DNA from: Saccharomycopsis phalli
Taxonomy: Eukaryota; Ascomycota; Saccharomycetes; Ascoideales; Saccharomycopsidaceae
Length of the DNA: 64,000 nt
Assembly (NCBI GenBank): GCA_020342235.1
Contig: CP073213.1
Span: 536,501-600,500, forward strand
Direction of reading: 5' to 3'
Under the pieces are notes generated by a model. It had not been told where the DNA came from, ran no database searches, and saw only the letters and a program-made list of their open reading frames with translations. The position numbers and the translations under genes were made by a program. Numbering within the stretch: position 1 is the first letter of the stretch; the number at the start of each line of letters is the position of its first letter. Of this stretch, positions 53,755 to 62,705 are shown piece by piece.

Positions 53755-56700
53755 TTAATTAATAATCGAGGCCAACACAGAGTTGCGTGCCACCATTCCA
53801 CCGTTTTGGGTGTCAATGTATTTCAACAACTCAACCACGCTATCACGCAAACCAGGCTCCTGGAACTGCTTCAACGAGTCAATGTTCTGCTCACGGCCCA
53901 AGGTGGACTCCTTCTCGAGCTTCTCGCGGTCAAGATCCTTCTTAAACACCTCGGCAAAAATCTCAACGAGCTGCTCGCTAAACGGCGAGATCATGGAGTT
54001 CTGGTTCTGGTACAAGAAGATGATCAAGTTGAAGATTGGTGTGTTCTCCTCAAAGGCAAGGCTCAATGGCAAGTGGGACATCAACACTGGCAAGATCTGG
54101 TCCAACGGAACTGCGTTTGGACTCTTGAGCGCCATTCGGGCAACACAACCACAGGCGTTGGCATAGGACCGCAGGATAAACTCCTGGGTCTCCTCATCAT
54201 CAATGTCGCGTTTGGCCTCCTTCTCAGCCTTGTTGAGAAGATGCGACAACGAGCCAAGGATGCTGCCAAACCCGGCGGAAAAGTCCTGTGTGGAGTTGAA
54301 GATCACGACCCCGGCACCAAATGCAGCGTTGCTCTTGACGTCCAACCACGAGTCCTTGTCCAACAACTCGGCAAACTTGGTCAACATTTCCTCGGCCGAC
54401 TGGTTGTGCGCACCCAAACCAACGGCAATCTCGGCAAGAGCACCAGTAGCCACGCTCCGCTTGTTCTTGGATGGCAGCAGCAACGATTTGTACACGGTTT
54501 CCTTGAAACTGGCAAAGATCCGGTTGAAGTCGTCGCCCAAAGTCGAGGCCAACGCAACCAAGGTGTCAAAACAGGTGTCAAACAACAACACCTCGGCCTC
54601 AGACGAGTCGATTTCCTCACCGGCTTCCTCCTTGTCCTCTTCCAGTTGACACGCGTGTTCACCCTTGAACAACTTCATAATCTCGACACACAACGACTCC
54701 AATTGCGCGGAATCACCATGGTCCATAATGGCAATGGCACCAATATCCTTGAGAACGTCGTTGATGCTCATCAAGATACCATGAACCACGGCAATATCAT
54801 ACTCTTCATTCAACAACTGCACCGACTTGTCACGTGCCAAGCGGATGATGATGAGAATGTTTTCCGGCACATATGAGTCCTTGACGGCACCAATTGGGTA
54901 CTTTGCAAGCTCGACGTTGCTGTTGTAGAGAACCACAACGATCTTCCACAACGTGTTGAGTGCCACGGTTCCGATACTCAACGAATTGTCCACTTGGTCA
55001 AGAAGCACGCTCACCACGTCCTCAACGTACTGGGTGAAGTTGTTCTTTGTGGCAGCAGCCAACTCGGCCAAGGCGATTGTGGCAATCTCCTTCTCCATGG
55101 TGATTCCGGTGTGGATTCCGAACTTGTCGTCCAAATCGTCGGCATCAAAATCGTCTTCATCATCGTCGTTCTCAAAGTTGATTGACAATTCCTCTTGCTT
55201 CAAGCACTTGATGATTGCAGGTACCAATTTTGGCAAGAACGCAGTAAAGTCCTCACCATAAACCTTCGCCATGTTGCTGACAAACGTGAACCCCGACTCA
55301 CGCAATCGAGCATTGTCCGAGTTGATACATGTGTAAGCCGAGCTAATGAGCGGCTCGGCGAACTTGGCAAACGACTCGGCACCCACGGCCCGAGCCATGG
55401 TTGAAATGTTCTCAAAGGTCGATGCCTTCAACTCAATGTCGTCCTCAGACAAACCCTCGGTGGACTCACTCATCTGGATCAAAGGCTCAAGGCACTTGAG
55501 CGAGTTGTCAAAGTATGGGTTGAAGGACTTGCCGGCTGCAAACGCAGTAGAGCCAATGGCAGACACCACTGCGGTCTTCAAGGACGCAGAGTTCAGGTTC
55601 AGCAACATCTGGAACAACTTGTTCATCAACGGCTCCAAATATTGGCCCACTGCATCATGATCCATGTACTCGATGATCCCATCCAAGGCATATGTGCCAT
55701 ACTTGTAGATCATCACACTGGTTGCGCTGTCGATGATCTGAATAATCAATGGCAACAATGACTGGTGGTACTCTGCCAATGTGTTCTGCAACTCCCCAGT
55801 CAAGTCGCTGATTGTCTTCAACGCCGCGACACGCACCAATGGCACATCGTCCTTCAAGCCCATGATCAACACCGGCACCAACTTCGGCAAGAACGTCGTG
55901 ACAAAGTCAGGGGCTCCTGCTGCAATCACACCCACAGATAACAACCCTGCGCGCCGCTCAAACTTGTCATTCGACTCCATCAAGCTCTGCAACTGGTTGA
56001 AGATCGGAGTAATCACCTGGGATGGTGGAAGCGAGTTGGACAACTCGGCAAGAAGACGAAGTGCCAACGCAGTCGGCGTGCTTTCCTCGTTCAACGAGTC
56101 CTCATCCTCGTTGTTCAAGACCTCCTCCTCATCAACTTCTCCCGAAGCAATCCGAAGCCCAGCCACTGTGAGTTCAGGCCCAAGTTTTTGGGCAATGATC
56201 TTGGACTTGCGCAATGGAATGATCCGAATGAGAAACTGGAGTGCCATAAGAGTGTACTCGTCATCCAAATCCTTGGTCAAGGCAATTTCGGTAAACACCT
56301 TGATGAGCAATAAGAAGTTGTCGCCCACCAACTTCGAGTCAAAGAACGCAAAGTCATTGAACGCATTGAATGCCAATTTCGCGTTTGGCATGTCATCCGC
56401 TTCGATCGTCGCCTTCAACACGCTGATCATCCCGTTGATAAGCCCGCGGAATTGCAGAGCCAATTGCTCGTCAACCTCGCCTTGATCCTCAAGATACGTG
56501 CCCACAATCAAAAGCCCCAAGAACGAGTGCACACGCACATCAAGCGACTCGGAGTCCTCCAACGTGCCGCCAAGAAGCGCAAGGAAGTTGCCCACGTGCG
56601 AAATCATCTTCTCGTTGTACGTGTCCAACAAACTGTAGATGATGTACACCGCAGCCTCACGTGCCCCAACGTCGCCATTTGACGCGTTTTCCACCAACAC

Positions 56701-57078
56701 TTTCAACAAGTCTGGCCACTCGTCTTCGGTCAAGTCAATCTCCCCAATGCTCGCAATCACCCGCGCAGAGTTGTGGCCCACAATCTTGTTCTTCTCGCCC
56801 AAAGTGAACTCCAACAATGACACCCGGATCGGCGCCTTCACGTCCCCAGAAAGCTTCTTCCAGTGCTTCTCAACAAGCTTTCGCGCCTCAATCGCAGCCA
56901 ACTGTCTTATCTGGTCCTCAGGATGCTTCTGGAGAATGTGAATCATCGCCGGTAAAGAATCGGGATTCGGATAAAACTCCTTAGCAAGCTTCGCCGTCGC
57001 TTGCTTGATCGCCCCGCTGTCCGGAACAAATATCTCCTTCAACGTCGCCTCCAATGCGCTAGTGAATTCCTGACTCAT
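53755..57078 (-). CDS. KAP123: karyopherin beta Kap123 (importin-4 type)
   Basis: A 1107-residue importin that carries ribosomal proteins and histones H3/H4 into the nucleus. The protein is built from HEAT repeats throughout. The N terminus from 57078 is MSQEFTSALEATLKEIF, and family blocks include QLAAIEARKLVEKHW, NARVIASIGEIDLTEDEWPD, NTFENISTMARAV-like TFENISTMARAVGAESFA, and near the C terminus KESTLGREQNIDSLKQFQ. An acidic loop (NDDDEDDFDADDLDDK, about 640) is in the place expected for Kap123. The closest alternative, Kap121/Pse1, lacks several of these blocks. The open frame upstream of the chosen ATG runs through promoter DNA. Confidence 0.95.
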   Translation of the reverse strand: MSQEFTSALEATLKEIFVPDSGAIKQATAKLAKEFYPNPDSLPAMIHILQKHPEDQIRQLAAIEARKLVEKHWKKLSGDVKAPIRVSLLEFTLGEKNKIVGHNSARVIASIGEIDLTEDEWPDLLKVLVENASNGDVGAREAAVYIIYSLLDTYNEKMISHVGNFLALLGGTLEDSESLDVRVHSFLGLLIVGTYLEDQGEVDEQLALQFRGLINGMISVLKATIEADDMPNAKLAFNAFNDFAFFDSKLVGDNFLLLIKVFTEIALTKDLDDEYTLMALQFLIRIIPLRKSKIIAQKLGPELTVAGLRIASGEVDEEEVLNNEDEDSLNEESTPTALALRLLAELSNSLPPSQVITPIFNQLQSLMESNDKFERRAGLLSVGVIAAGAPDFVTTFLPKLVPVLIMGLKDDVPLVRVAALKTISDLTGELQNTLAEYHQSLLPLIIQIIDSATSVMIYKYGTYALDGIIEYMDHDAVGQYLEPLMNKLFQMLLNLNSASLKTAVVSAIGSTAFAAGKSFNPYFDNSLKCLEPLIQMSESTEGLSEDDIELKASTFENISTMARAVGAESFAKFAEPLISSAYTCINSDNARLRESGFTFVSNMAKVYGEDFTAFLPKLVPAIIKCLKQEELSINFENDDDEDDFDADDLDDKFGIHTGITMEKEIATIALAELAAATKNNFTQYVEDVVSVLLDQVDNSLSIGTVALNTLWKIVVVLYNSNVELAKYPIGAVKDSYVPENILIIIRLARDKSVQLLNEEYDIAVVHGILMSINDVLKDIGAIAIMDHGDSAQLESLCVEIMKLFKGEHACQLEEDKEEAGEEIDSSEAEVLLFDTCFDTLVALASTLGDDFNRIFASFKETVYKSLLLPSKNKRSVATGALAEIAVGLGAHNQSAEEMLTKFAELLDKDSWLDVKSNAAFGAGVVIFNSTQDFSAGFGSILGSLSHLLNKAEKEAKRDIDDEETQEFILRSYANACGCVARMALKSPNAVPLDQILPVLMSHLPLSLAFEENTPIFNLIIFLYQNQNSMISPFSEQLVEIFAEVFKKDLDREKLEKESTLGREQNIDSLKQFQEPGLRDSVVELLKYIDTQNGGMVARNSVLASIIN

Positions 57079-57527
57079 TTCTACTGTTGACTTCTTGAGG
57101 TTGTCCTCTGGAGATGATTGGGTATAAAAAAAAATTTTACCTCTTCCCAGAAATACCACCTTAGGATGCGACGGCCGGGTAACTATCGCCGCGCCATTTA
57201 CCTGGGCATTTGCCCGCAAAAGTCGCGCCCAACGCGCTCCTCACATTTACTTTATTTTAAATGGTAATATATCCATTTCCAGCGACAATTGCCCTGGCTC
57301 TTTGGCCGCAAATATCCCCCCAATTGCCAGCGTATACGACATCAAATTAGTTCGTACATTAGAATATACATTAATCCAATTCATGGGTACTACGTCATTA
57401 TACATACCCTAACAACCATAGCAAACGTACCAGACATAGCAAATGTACCAACCATAGCAAACGTACCAGAAAACATACAATCCTTAAACCCACCGATATA
57501 ATATTATACAATATACTAGACACTTGC
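57079..57527. other. intergenic between KAP123 and H2A
   Basis: KAP123 promoter at the left, then the repeat at 57407-57470. No gene seen. Confidence 0.55.
57407..57470 (+). repeat. 18-bp repeat, AACCATAGCAAACGTACC
   Basis: Three and a half units in the 3' flank of the H2A gene. Confidence 0.9.
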
Positions 57528-57923
57528 TTACAACTCCTGCGACTCCTTTGGCTTGGAAGTCTTCTTTGGCAACAATGTCTGGTGAATGTTTGGCAAAACA
57601 CCACCCTCAGCAATAGTAACGTGTCCCAACAACTTGTTCAATTCCTCATCGTTTCTGATGGCCAATTGCAAGTGTCTTGGGATAATTCTCGTCTTCTTGT
57701 TGTCTCTGGCAGCATTACCAGCCAATTCCAAGATTTCAGCCGCCAAATACTCCAAAACCGCAGTCAAGTAAACTGGGGCTCCAGAACCAACTCTCTGGGC
57801 GTAGTTACCCTTTCTAAGCAATCTGTGAACTCTTCCCACTGGGAAAGTCAAACCAGCCTTGGCAGATCTGGTTTGCGAAGCCTTAGCAGCAGAACTAGCT
57901 TTTCCTCCTTTTCCTCCAGACAT
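57528..57923 (-). CDS. HTA1: histone H2A
   Basis: A 131-residue core histone. The start at 57923 gives [20 protein letters not shown], followed by the invariant [20 protein letters not shown], the acidic-patch region [20 protein letters not shown] and the C-terminal tail ending SQEL. SQEL is the damage-signalling phosphorylation site of fungal H2A (the gamma-H2A site), so this is the canonical form that also does the H2A.X job. Its divergent partner is H2B, sharing a 334-bp promoter as in most yeasts. Confidence 0.99.
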   Translation of the reverse strand: MSGGKGGKASSAAKASQTRSAKAGLTFPVGRVHRLLRKGNYAQRVGSGAPVYLTAVLEYLAAEILELAGNAARDNKKTRIIPRHLQLAIRNDEELNKLLGHVTIAEGGVLPNIHQTLLPKKTSKPKESQEL

Positions 57924-58257
57924 TATGTTAGGTATACAAAATTTAGGTATGGACAATTCCTCCGAGGCATGCCATATTTATATATATTTATTTATTTCTG
58001 TAAATGTACTCTGCAGCACCTGCGATGTTATCACACTTTTTTTGCCCGTGCTGAAACTTGCGCGCAAAGGTGTAGTTTCTGGCACGGCGGCTCGTGCACT
58101 GTTTTTCATACAACAATTTCAACCATGGAGATTCACGGTTTTTGCATAATTACAATGCGTAGGTCGGCCCGTTCCCAAAACGGCAACCTACTTCGTCCCC
58201 ATTAATACTTAAACCCACCGCCCCGCTGTATTTTGCAAAGTAAATAATTTTTTAGAA
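57924..58257. promoter_or_regulatory. shared divergent H2A/H2B promoter
   Basis: 334 bp between the two ATGs. A TTGCGCGCAA palindrome at 58058-58067 and a CCCGTTCCCAAAACGG element near 58168-58183 sit between TATA-like stretches (TATATATATT near 57975). S-phase regulation of the pair is expected from other yeasts; which factors bind here is not shown by the sequence. Confidence 0.7.
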
Positions 58258-58650
58258 ATGGCACCAAAAGCTGAAAAGAAACCTGCCTCAAAGGCTCCTG
58301 CTGCTAAGAAGCCTGCTGCTAAGAAGACCACTTCTGCTCCAGCCGACGGAAAGAAGAGAGGAAAGTCCAGAAAGGAGACCTACAACACGTACATCTACAA
58401 AGTGTTGAAGCAGACCCACCCGGACACTGGTATTTCCAAGAAGGCCATCTCTATCATGAACTCGTTTGTGAGTGATATCTTTGAGAGAATTGCTACCGAG
58501 TCTTCCAAGTTGGCTGCTTACAACAAAAAGTCTACCATCTCGGCTAGAGAGATCCAAACTGCTGTTAGATTGATTTTGCCTGGTGAACTTGCTAAGCACG
58601 CTGTTTCTGAAGGTACTCGTGCTGTTACCAAGTACTCTTCTTCTGCTTAG
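58258..58650 (+). CDS. HTB1: histone H2B
   Basis: A 130-residue core histone with a Lys/Ala/Pro tail ([18 protein letters not shown]), the [20 protein letters not shown] entry helix, [17 protein letters not shown], and the C-terminal helix ending [17 protein letters not shown]. The KYSSSA context contains the Lys used for Bre1/Rad6 monoubiquitination. Codon use is strongly biased to preferred yeast codons. Confidence 0.99.
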   Translation: MAPKAEKKPASKAPAAKKPAAKKTTSAPADGKKRGKSRKETYNTYIYKVLKQTHPDTGISKKAISIMNSFVSDIFERIATESSKLAAYNKKSTISAREIQTAVRLILPGELAKHAVSEGTRAVTKYSSSA

Positions 58651-59145
58651 TTGTGTATATTATGAACGGATTTAATGATTATGGATCGCGTAGATGTGAC
58701 GCGACGCGTAGTGTAATATAAAGAGGATTTTTTGATAGGATACTTTATATAGGCTATTAATTGTACGGTTGGGCTTATTTATTATATGTAGAATACTTTA
58801 AATGCTACGTCGTGATGACAGTTTAGTGTATCGTATATCGTGTTTTAACTGCCTTTCTGTTGACTTTTAATGGCTCAACTTGATTGAATTGCTCGACTTG
58901 TTTTTAGTAACACAACTTGATTTATGGACGCAGCAATTGACTCTTTGTTTGAAAACAAGCTGCTATTATTTATTCTTTGCCAAATGTATTACCTAGCTTT
59001 ATTGCCTTTCTCATGTGCATACATGTAGTCTCGCAAAAGATCCTGCTTTCTTACAGGTTTACTTACCTGTCATAATTAGTATCCGTAATTTAAATACCTC
59101 ATTAACCTATTTAAAATTTTTATAATCTACTGCTTCCATAGTTTA
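58651..59145. other. intergenic between H2B and KAR5
   Basis: AT-rich DNA with no array or RNA gene. The region just before KAR5 is nearly all A/T. Confidence 0.55.
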
Positions 59146-60213
59146 ATGATTTTTCTACTTTGCTGGACATTATTGGTGGACCCTTCCAGGTGCTTCTGGT
59201 TCAACAATCCTCCGCCTTTCAAAGTTGATGGCGTCCCTGGGATTAATATAAAAGCAAACTACTTGGAGAGAAGTAATCAACTAACAAGTGAGCTAGTAGG
59301 CCAGTTTTCTCCTACATGTGTTACTACTGTGGTGAATCCATACTTGGGGAAATGTTTTGACATGGGAGAAGATGAAAAAACCATCGTTGCTGCAAAGTTG
59401 GCTCTTTGCCAATTAAAATCCAATGGAATAGAAACACCAAAAACATGCATTGCTTGTATCACCCACAGTAGATGTGGTCAATGCGTAAAATCAATCTTCA
59501 ATGTTCCTCAGTTATGGACCACATATGATGCTAGCTACAAGTATTATGGTGCCCAGTGCATCCAAGAGTTGATAAAAGACGAACAAAAAAAAGCCATAGA
59601 ATTACATGTAAAGATTTCGAAATATTACCAGGACCTACAAGTGATGAACCTCGACATTATCGAAAAGCTAGAGGCATCCATGCTTACTAAAATTGAAAAT
59701 GTTGTACAGGACAAAATAGCTCACCAATTGAACAAAATCGCCGAGGAACACGCGACTGAAGTTCATAAAATAAGCAGAATGTATTATAATGACTTGGATA
59801 AGTTCAATTCGGCGCAGAATCAGAGTTTAAATTACTTTGAAGCACATTTGGATAATGTGGCGATAAAACACCAGACACAAATGCACTACTTGTTTGAAAT
59901 AAGTAAAATGAACGTCAATCTGACACTCAACGAGTTGAACAAGAATTTAAACCAAACGAAACAGGCTTTGCAGACTATTTCTGGGAATCTATCTGCAAGC
60001 TTACATGCTAGTGTTGAAGAGATTGCACAGTTGCAGCTTAAAATCAAATTAGTCAACCAGGCTTTGGATTGGACAAGATGGAAGTATGCAGTTTATATAA
60101 TTATAGTGTCGGTGGTATTTTCCTTAAGCAGGCAGTATTGGGTATTCAGGTTTGTGGTTGTCAATACCTTGGGTTTTGTTGGTGGTAGAAAATTGTACGA
60201 CTATGTCGTATGA
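59146..60213 (+). CDS. KAR5: nuclear fusion protein Kar5
   Basis: A 355-residue ER/nuclear envelope protein needed for fusion of nuclear membranes during karyogamy after mating (family Kar5/Brambleberry/GEX1). It has a signal peptide (MIFLLCWTLLVDPSRC) and a Cys-rich luminal domain with SPTCVTTVVNPYLGKCFDMG, AAKLALCQLKSNGIETPKTC and a CIACITHSRCGQC cluster. PQLWTTYDASYKYYG follows, as in other Kar5 proteins, then about 150 residues of coiled coil. Two hydrophobic segments at the end (about 302-318 and 325-345) anchor it. Kar5 evolves fast, and the call rests on the Cys pattern and layout. Confidence 0.85.
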   Translation: MIFLLCWTLLVDPSRCFWFNNPPPFKVDGVPGINIKANYLERSNQLTSELVGQFSPTCVTTVVNPYLGKCFDMGEDEKTIVAAKLALCQLKSNGIETPKTCIACITHSRCGQCVKSIFNVPQLWTTYDASYKYYGAQCIQELIKDEQKKAIELHVKISKYYQDLQVMNLDIIEKLEASMLTKIENVVQDKIAHQLNKIAEEHATEVHKISRMYYNDLDKFNSAQNQSLNYFEAHLDNVAIKHQTQMHYLFEISKMNVNLTLNELNKNLNQTKQALQTISGNLSASLHASVEEIAQLQLKIKLVNQALDWTRWKYAVYIIIVSVVFSLSRQYWVFRFVVVNTLGFVGGRKLYDYVV

Positions 60214-60250
60214 ATGTGGGTTTATATTTGGGGTAGCTTTGATCATTGAA

Positions 60251-60412
60251 TCTAATAAAGATTTATAGTCTGTAATTTTAATCACGATGTCCAATACAGA
60301 TTTATAGTCTGTAATTTTAATCACGGTGTCCAATACAGATTTATAGTCTGTAATTTTAATCACGGTGTCCAATACAGATTTATAGTCTGTAATTTTAATT
60401 ATCATGTCCAAT
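60251..60412 (+). repeat. 39-bp minisatellite, four copies
   Basis: Unit TCCAATACAGATTTATAGTC plus TGTAATTTTAATCACGGTG, nearly identical between copies, starting 38 bp after the KAR5 stop. Confidence 0.96.
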
Positions 60413-60579
60413 GGATATTTATAAATATAGTAACTTTTATTAATCATTATGCCCAACCTAATTAGTATACAAAGTCATCAAGAGTCGTAAGTCAAAAGTC
60501 GTAAGTCAAAAGTCGTAAAGTATCAAAAGTCGTGGTAAAAAGTCGTACGCCGTGAGTCATAAAAACAATATCCAAACAC

Positions 60580-61284
60580 TCACGTCTCCTCCACATCCGT
60601 CTCTTCCGAGTCTTTACTTTCCATTATAACATTATTTATCTGACCCATTTCTGTCCTCAATCTCCGAGACCTTTCAGGCGTCTCCATTCTCTTCTTCCCC
60701 CCGGGAGAAGGCGAGAGAAAATTCACATAGTCGCTCATGTTGAATTTAGGCGTGCGAATCACAGTAGATGGACCAAAAGTACTATAGCTCTGGAGCTTGG
60801 GCGTGATTATCCCCACTTTCTTGTCGCCCAGCGGCGATCTACCTGAAAATCGGGGAGTACTAGGAATGGCCATATCGCTGCGAGACAGCCTTATTGGAGA
60901 CGACATGATATTGTTTTGTCGAGATGCATAGCCCGAGGGCGAGGTGGCCAAATACATTAGCAAATTGGCACCCTCTTCGTCATGTGAAGGTCGAGGCGTC
61001 GATAATACCGAGCGATTCATTCTTCTAAAAGGCGAGGCATATCGATATCCTGGAGAAGAGACGGTGAACTTTCCATGGCGTCTTCTTCCAGGAGACTCAA
61101 AAGGACTGTCACCAAACCGTCTTTGCCGGATGTTTCTTGGCAACTTCGACACCGAGCTTGGATGGTTAATTTTGCGCTGGATGGCAGATAATTTCAGCTT
61201 TAGCTGGCGCGACATGTGCCCGATTTCGATGTTGTGCAATAGCCGGGATTCCAAATCCGGTAAAGTTGCATTCAATGAAGCCAT
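60580..61284 (-). CDS. NRM1: WHI5/NRM1-type G1/S transcription repressor
   Basis: A 234-residue mostly disordered protein. ANLLMYLATSPSG is the GTB motif by which Whi5, Nrm1 and Stb1 bind SBF/MBF. An N-terminal helical stretch MSRQLKLKLSAIQRKINH corresponds to the conserved block of Nrm1/Whi5. Many SP/TP sites (PFESPGRR, SVLSTPRPS, IPSTPRFS, VIRTPKFN, NFLSPSPGG, METPERS) are potential Cdk targets, fitting release of repression by Cln-Cdc28. CUG-clade yeasts usually have one protein standing for both Whi5 and Nrm1, so the symbol is provisional. Confidence 0.75.
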   Translation of the reverse strand: MASLNATLPDLESRLLHNIEIGHMSRQLKLKLSAIQRKINHPSSVSKLPRNIRQRRFGDSPFESPGRRRHGKFTVSSPGYRYASPFRRMNRSVLSTPRPSHDEEGANLLMYLATSPSGYASRQNNIMSSPIRLSRSDMAIPSTPRFSGRSPLGDKKVGIITPKLQSYSTFGPSTVIRTPKFNMSDYVNFLSPSPGGKKRMETPERSRRLRTEMGQINNVIMESKDSEETDVEET

Positions 61285-61883
61285 GGTTCGATAGTAGACG
61301 AAGCTAGGAATGTAGGTACTTTATAAATTTTGAGCTGCATAGAGTAATGGGATCACAAAATTATCCATGGCAATCATGCCTAAGAAACTCCCCGTGTGAA
61401 CGGGAGACATGACGCGGGTGACGCGTCAAATAATAACAAATTTTACACTAAAAAAAACCCAATGAGGGAAATCCAAAATATCTCCAGGTGGTGCATTTTT
61501 GGTATTCTATGCAAAAATACTGGATCTTGAGTACGCCTGGCTATGCATTTTTCCAAGCTGTTTTTGAGATTTATTGATCGGCATTTGCATTTATTTTCCC
61601 ATTGTGGTGTTTAATGTGTTTTGGTAAATGGAAACTTGGCAGTATTGATACCAAGTCCATTTTACATTGGCCCGAGTTTAGGATGGGCGAATATCCAATT
61701 CCACATGTGTGGTTACGCTTGACATTTTACTTAATATTCGACATGCTACTGTATACTCAACCAGTTAGCTCATATTAGGTACCATGAATGTGGTTTCATT
61801 TGCACCATTTCCAGGACTTTCAAAGTCCTCCTTTTTGTACCATCTGTATGATATATAATTTGTAAACCATTTAGGATTCTTAA
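61285..61883. other. intergenic, divergent promoter region
   Basis: Lies upstream of both NRM1 and the orphan gene. It contains GACGCGGGTGACGCGTCA near 61402-61419; the core ACGCGT is the MBF (Mbp1/Swi6) site, which fits regulation of NRM1 by the factor it represses. Confidence 0.6.
61402..61419. promoter_or_regulatory. putative MBF site (ACGCGT) upstream of NRM1
   Basis: GACGCGGGTGACGCGTCA has a perfect MCB core ACGCGT plus a half site, about 120 bp upstream of the NRM1 ATG. In Saccharomyces NRM1 is itself an MBF target, closing a negative feedback loop. Confidence 0.6.
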
Positions 61884-62600
61884 ATGGGAGAACTACTAAC
61901 TGCTGGATTGGCCTTTTTCATCACTTCATTCACAATTGCATCTATTGCCTCATACTACAGGAGAAAATATGAAACCTCCAGTGTCAATTCATATCCGATT
62001 CTCAACTTGACTACCAACATTGACCACATCAAATCTCTTGTGATATGCTTCAAGGATAAGCAAACTTTCACGGTATCTCGGCTTGACAACACTAATGTGC
62101 ACACCATTGAAAAAAGTAAGCATATCAAGAAGCTATGGCTCTTGGAATCCGAAACTGGAATCACCAGCATTAATGTCCCAAAATTTTACTCAGGCGGCAG
62201 CATATATGCCATTTCTTGTAAAAATGCGACAATCATTAAATGCACCCTGCATTATGGATACAGCAGTTTCTCGATTTTCAATAAGGACAATGCGAATATC
62301 GAGTACAAATGGTTGTCTAATTCCAAGTACTTGGAAAAGATCAATTCCGAGAATATTGATCCTGTTCAAAAGAAACCCATCCATCAACGTATAGCCGTGG
62401 GGCTTGGTACCAGCGAAAAGTCCCGAAGCTACAATTTTCAAATAATATACAATGCCAATGAAATAGACGAGCATGATTTGACAGTGATGGCATTTATATC
62501 GATACTTTGCTGCTGGGGAAAATCAAAAACCGATCCTGGGTTGCAGCGGAAGTTGAAAGCCTGGAACTTTCAGGTTGCTAGACCGCAAGACGGTGGATGA
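61884..62600 (+). CDS. orphan protein with N-terminal membrane anchor
   Basis: A 238-residue protein of unknown family. Residues 4-24 (LLTAGLAFFITSFTIASIAS) form one membrane span or signal anchor, followed at once by the basic YYRRKYE, so the rest is predicted cytosolic. The body is beta-rich with NATIIKCTLHYGYSSFSIFN and a short hydrophobic patch near 205-212 (MAFISILCCW). I see no catalytic motif. It may be a fast-evolving ER or outer mitochondrial membrane protein. It is convergent with AIM21, with about 105 bp between the stops. Confidence 0.6.
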   Translation: MGELLTAGLAFFITSFTIASIASYYRRKYETSSVNSYPILNLTTNIDHIKSLVICFKDKQTFTVSRLDNTNVHTIEKSKHIKKLWLLESETGITSINVPKFYSGGSIYAISCKNATIIKCTLHYGYSSFSIFNKDNANIEYKWLSNSKYLEKINSENIDPVQKKPIHQRIAVGLGTSEKSRSYNFQIIYNANEIDEHDLTVMAFISILCCWGKSKTDPGLQRKLKAWNFQVARPQDGG

Positions 62601-62705
62601 GGTGTTGTAGGAACCCAATTGGAAAAATTTAAGACCTATCGTGTATTATTTATTGAATTGAGTAAATGTGTGGTACCACAAAATAACATGTACTGTATAT
62701 AGTGA

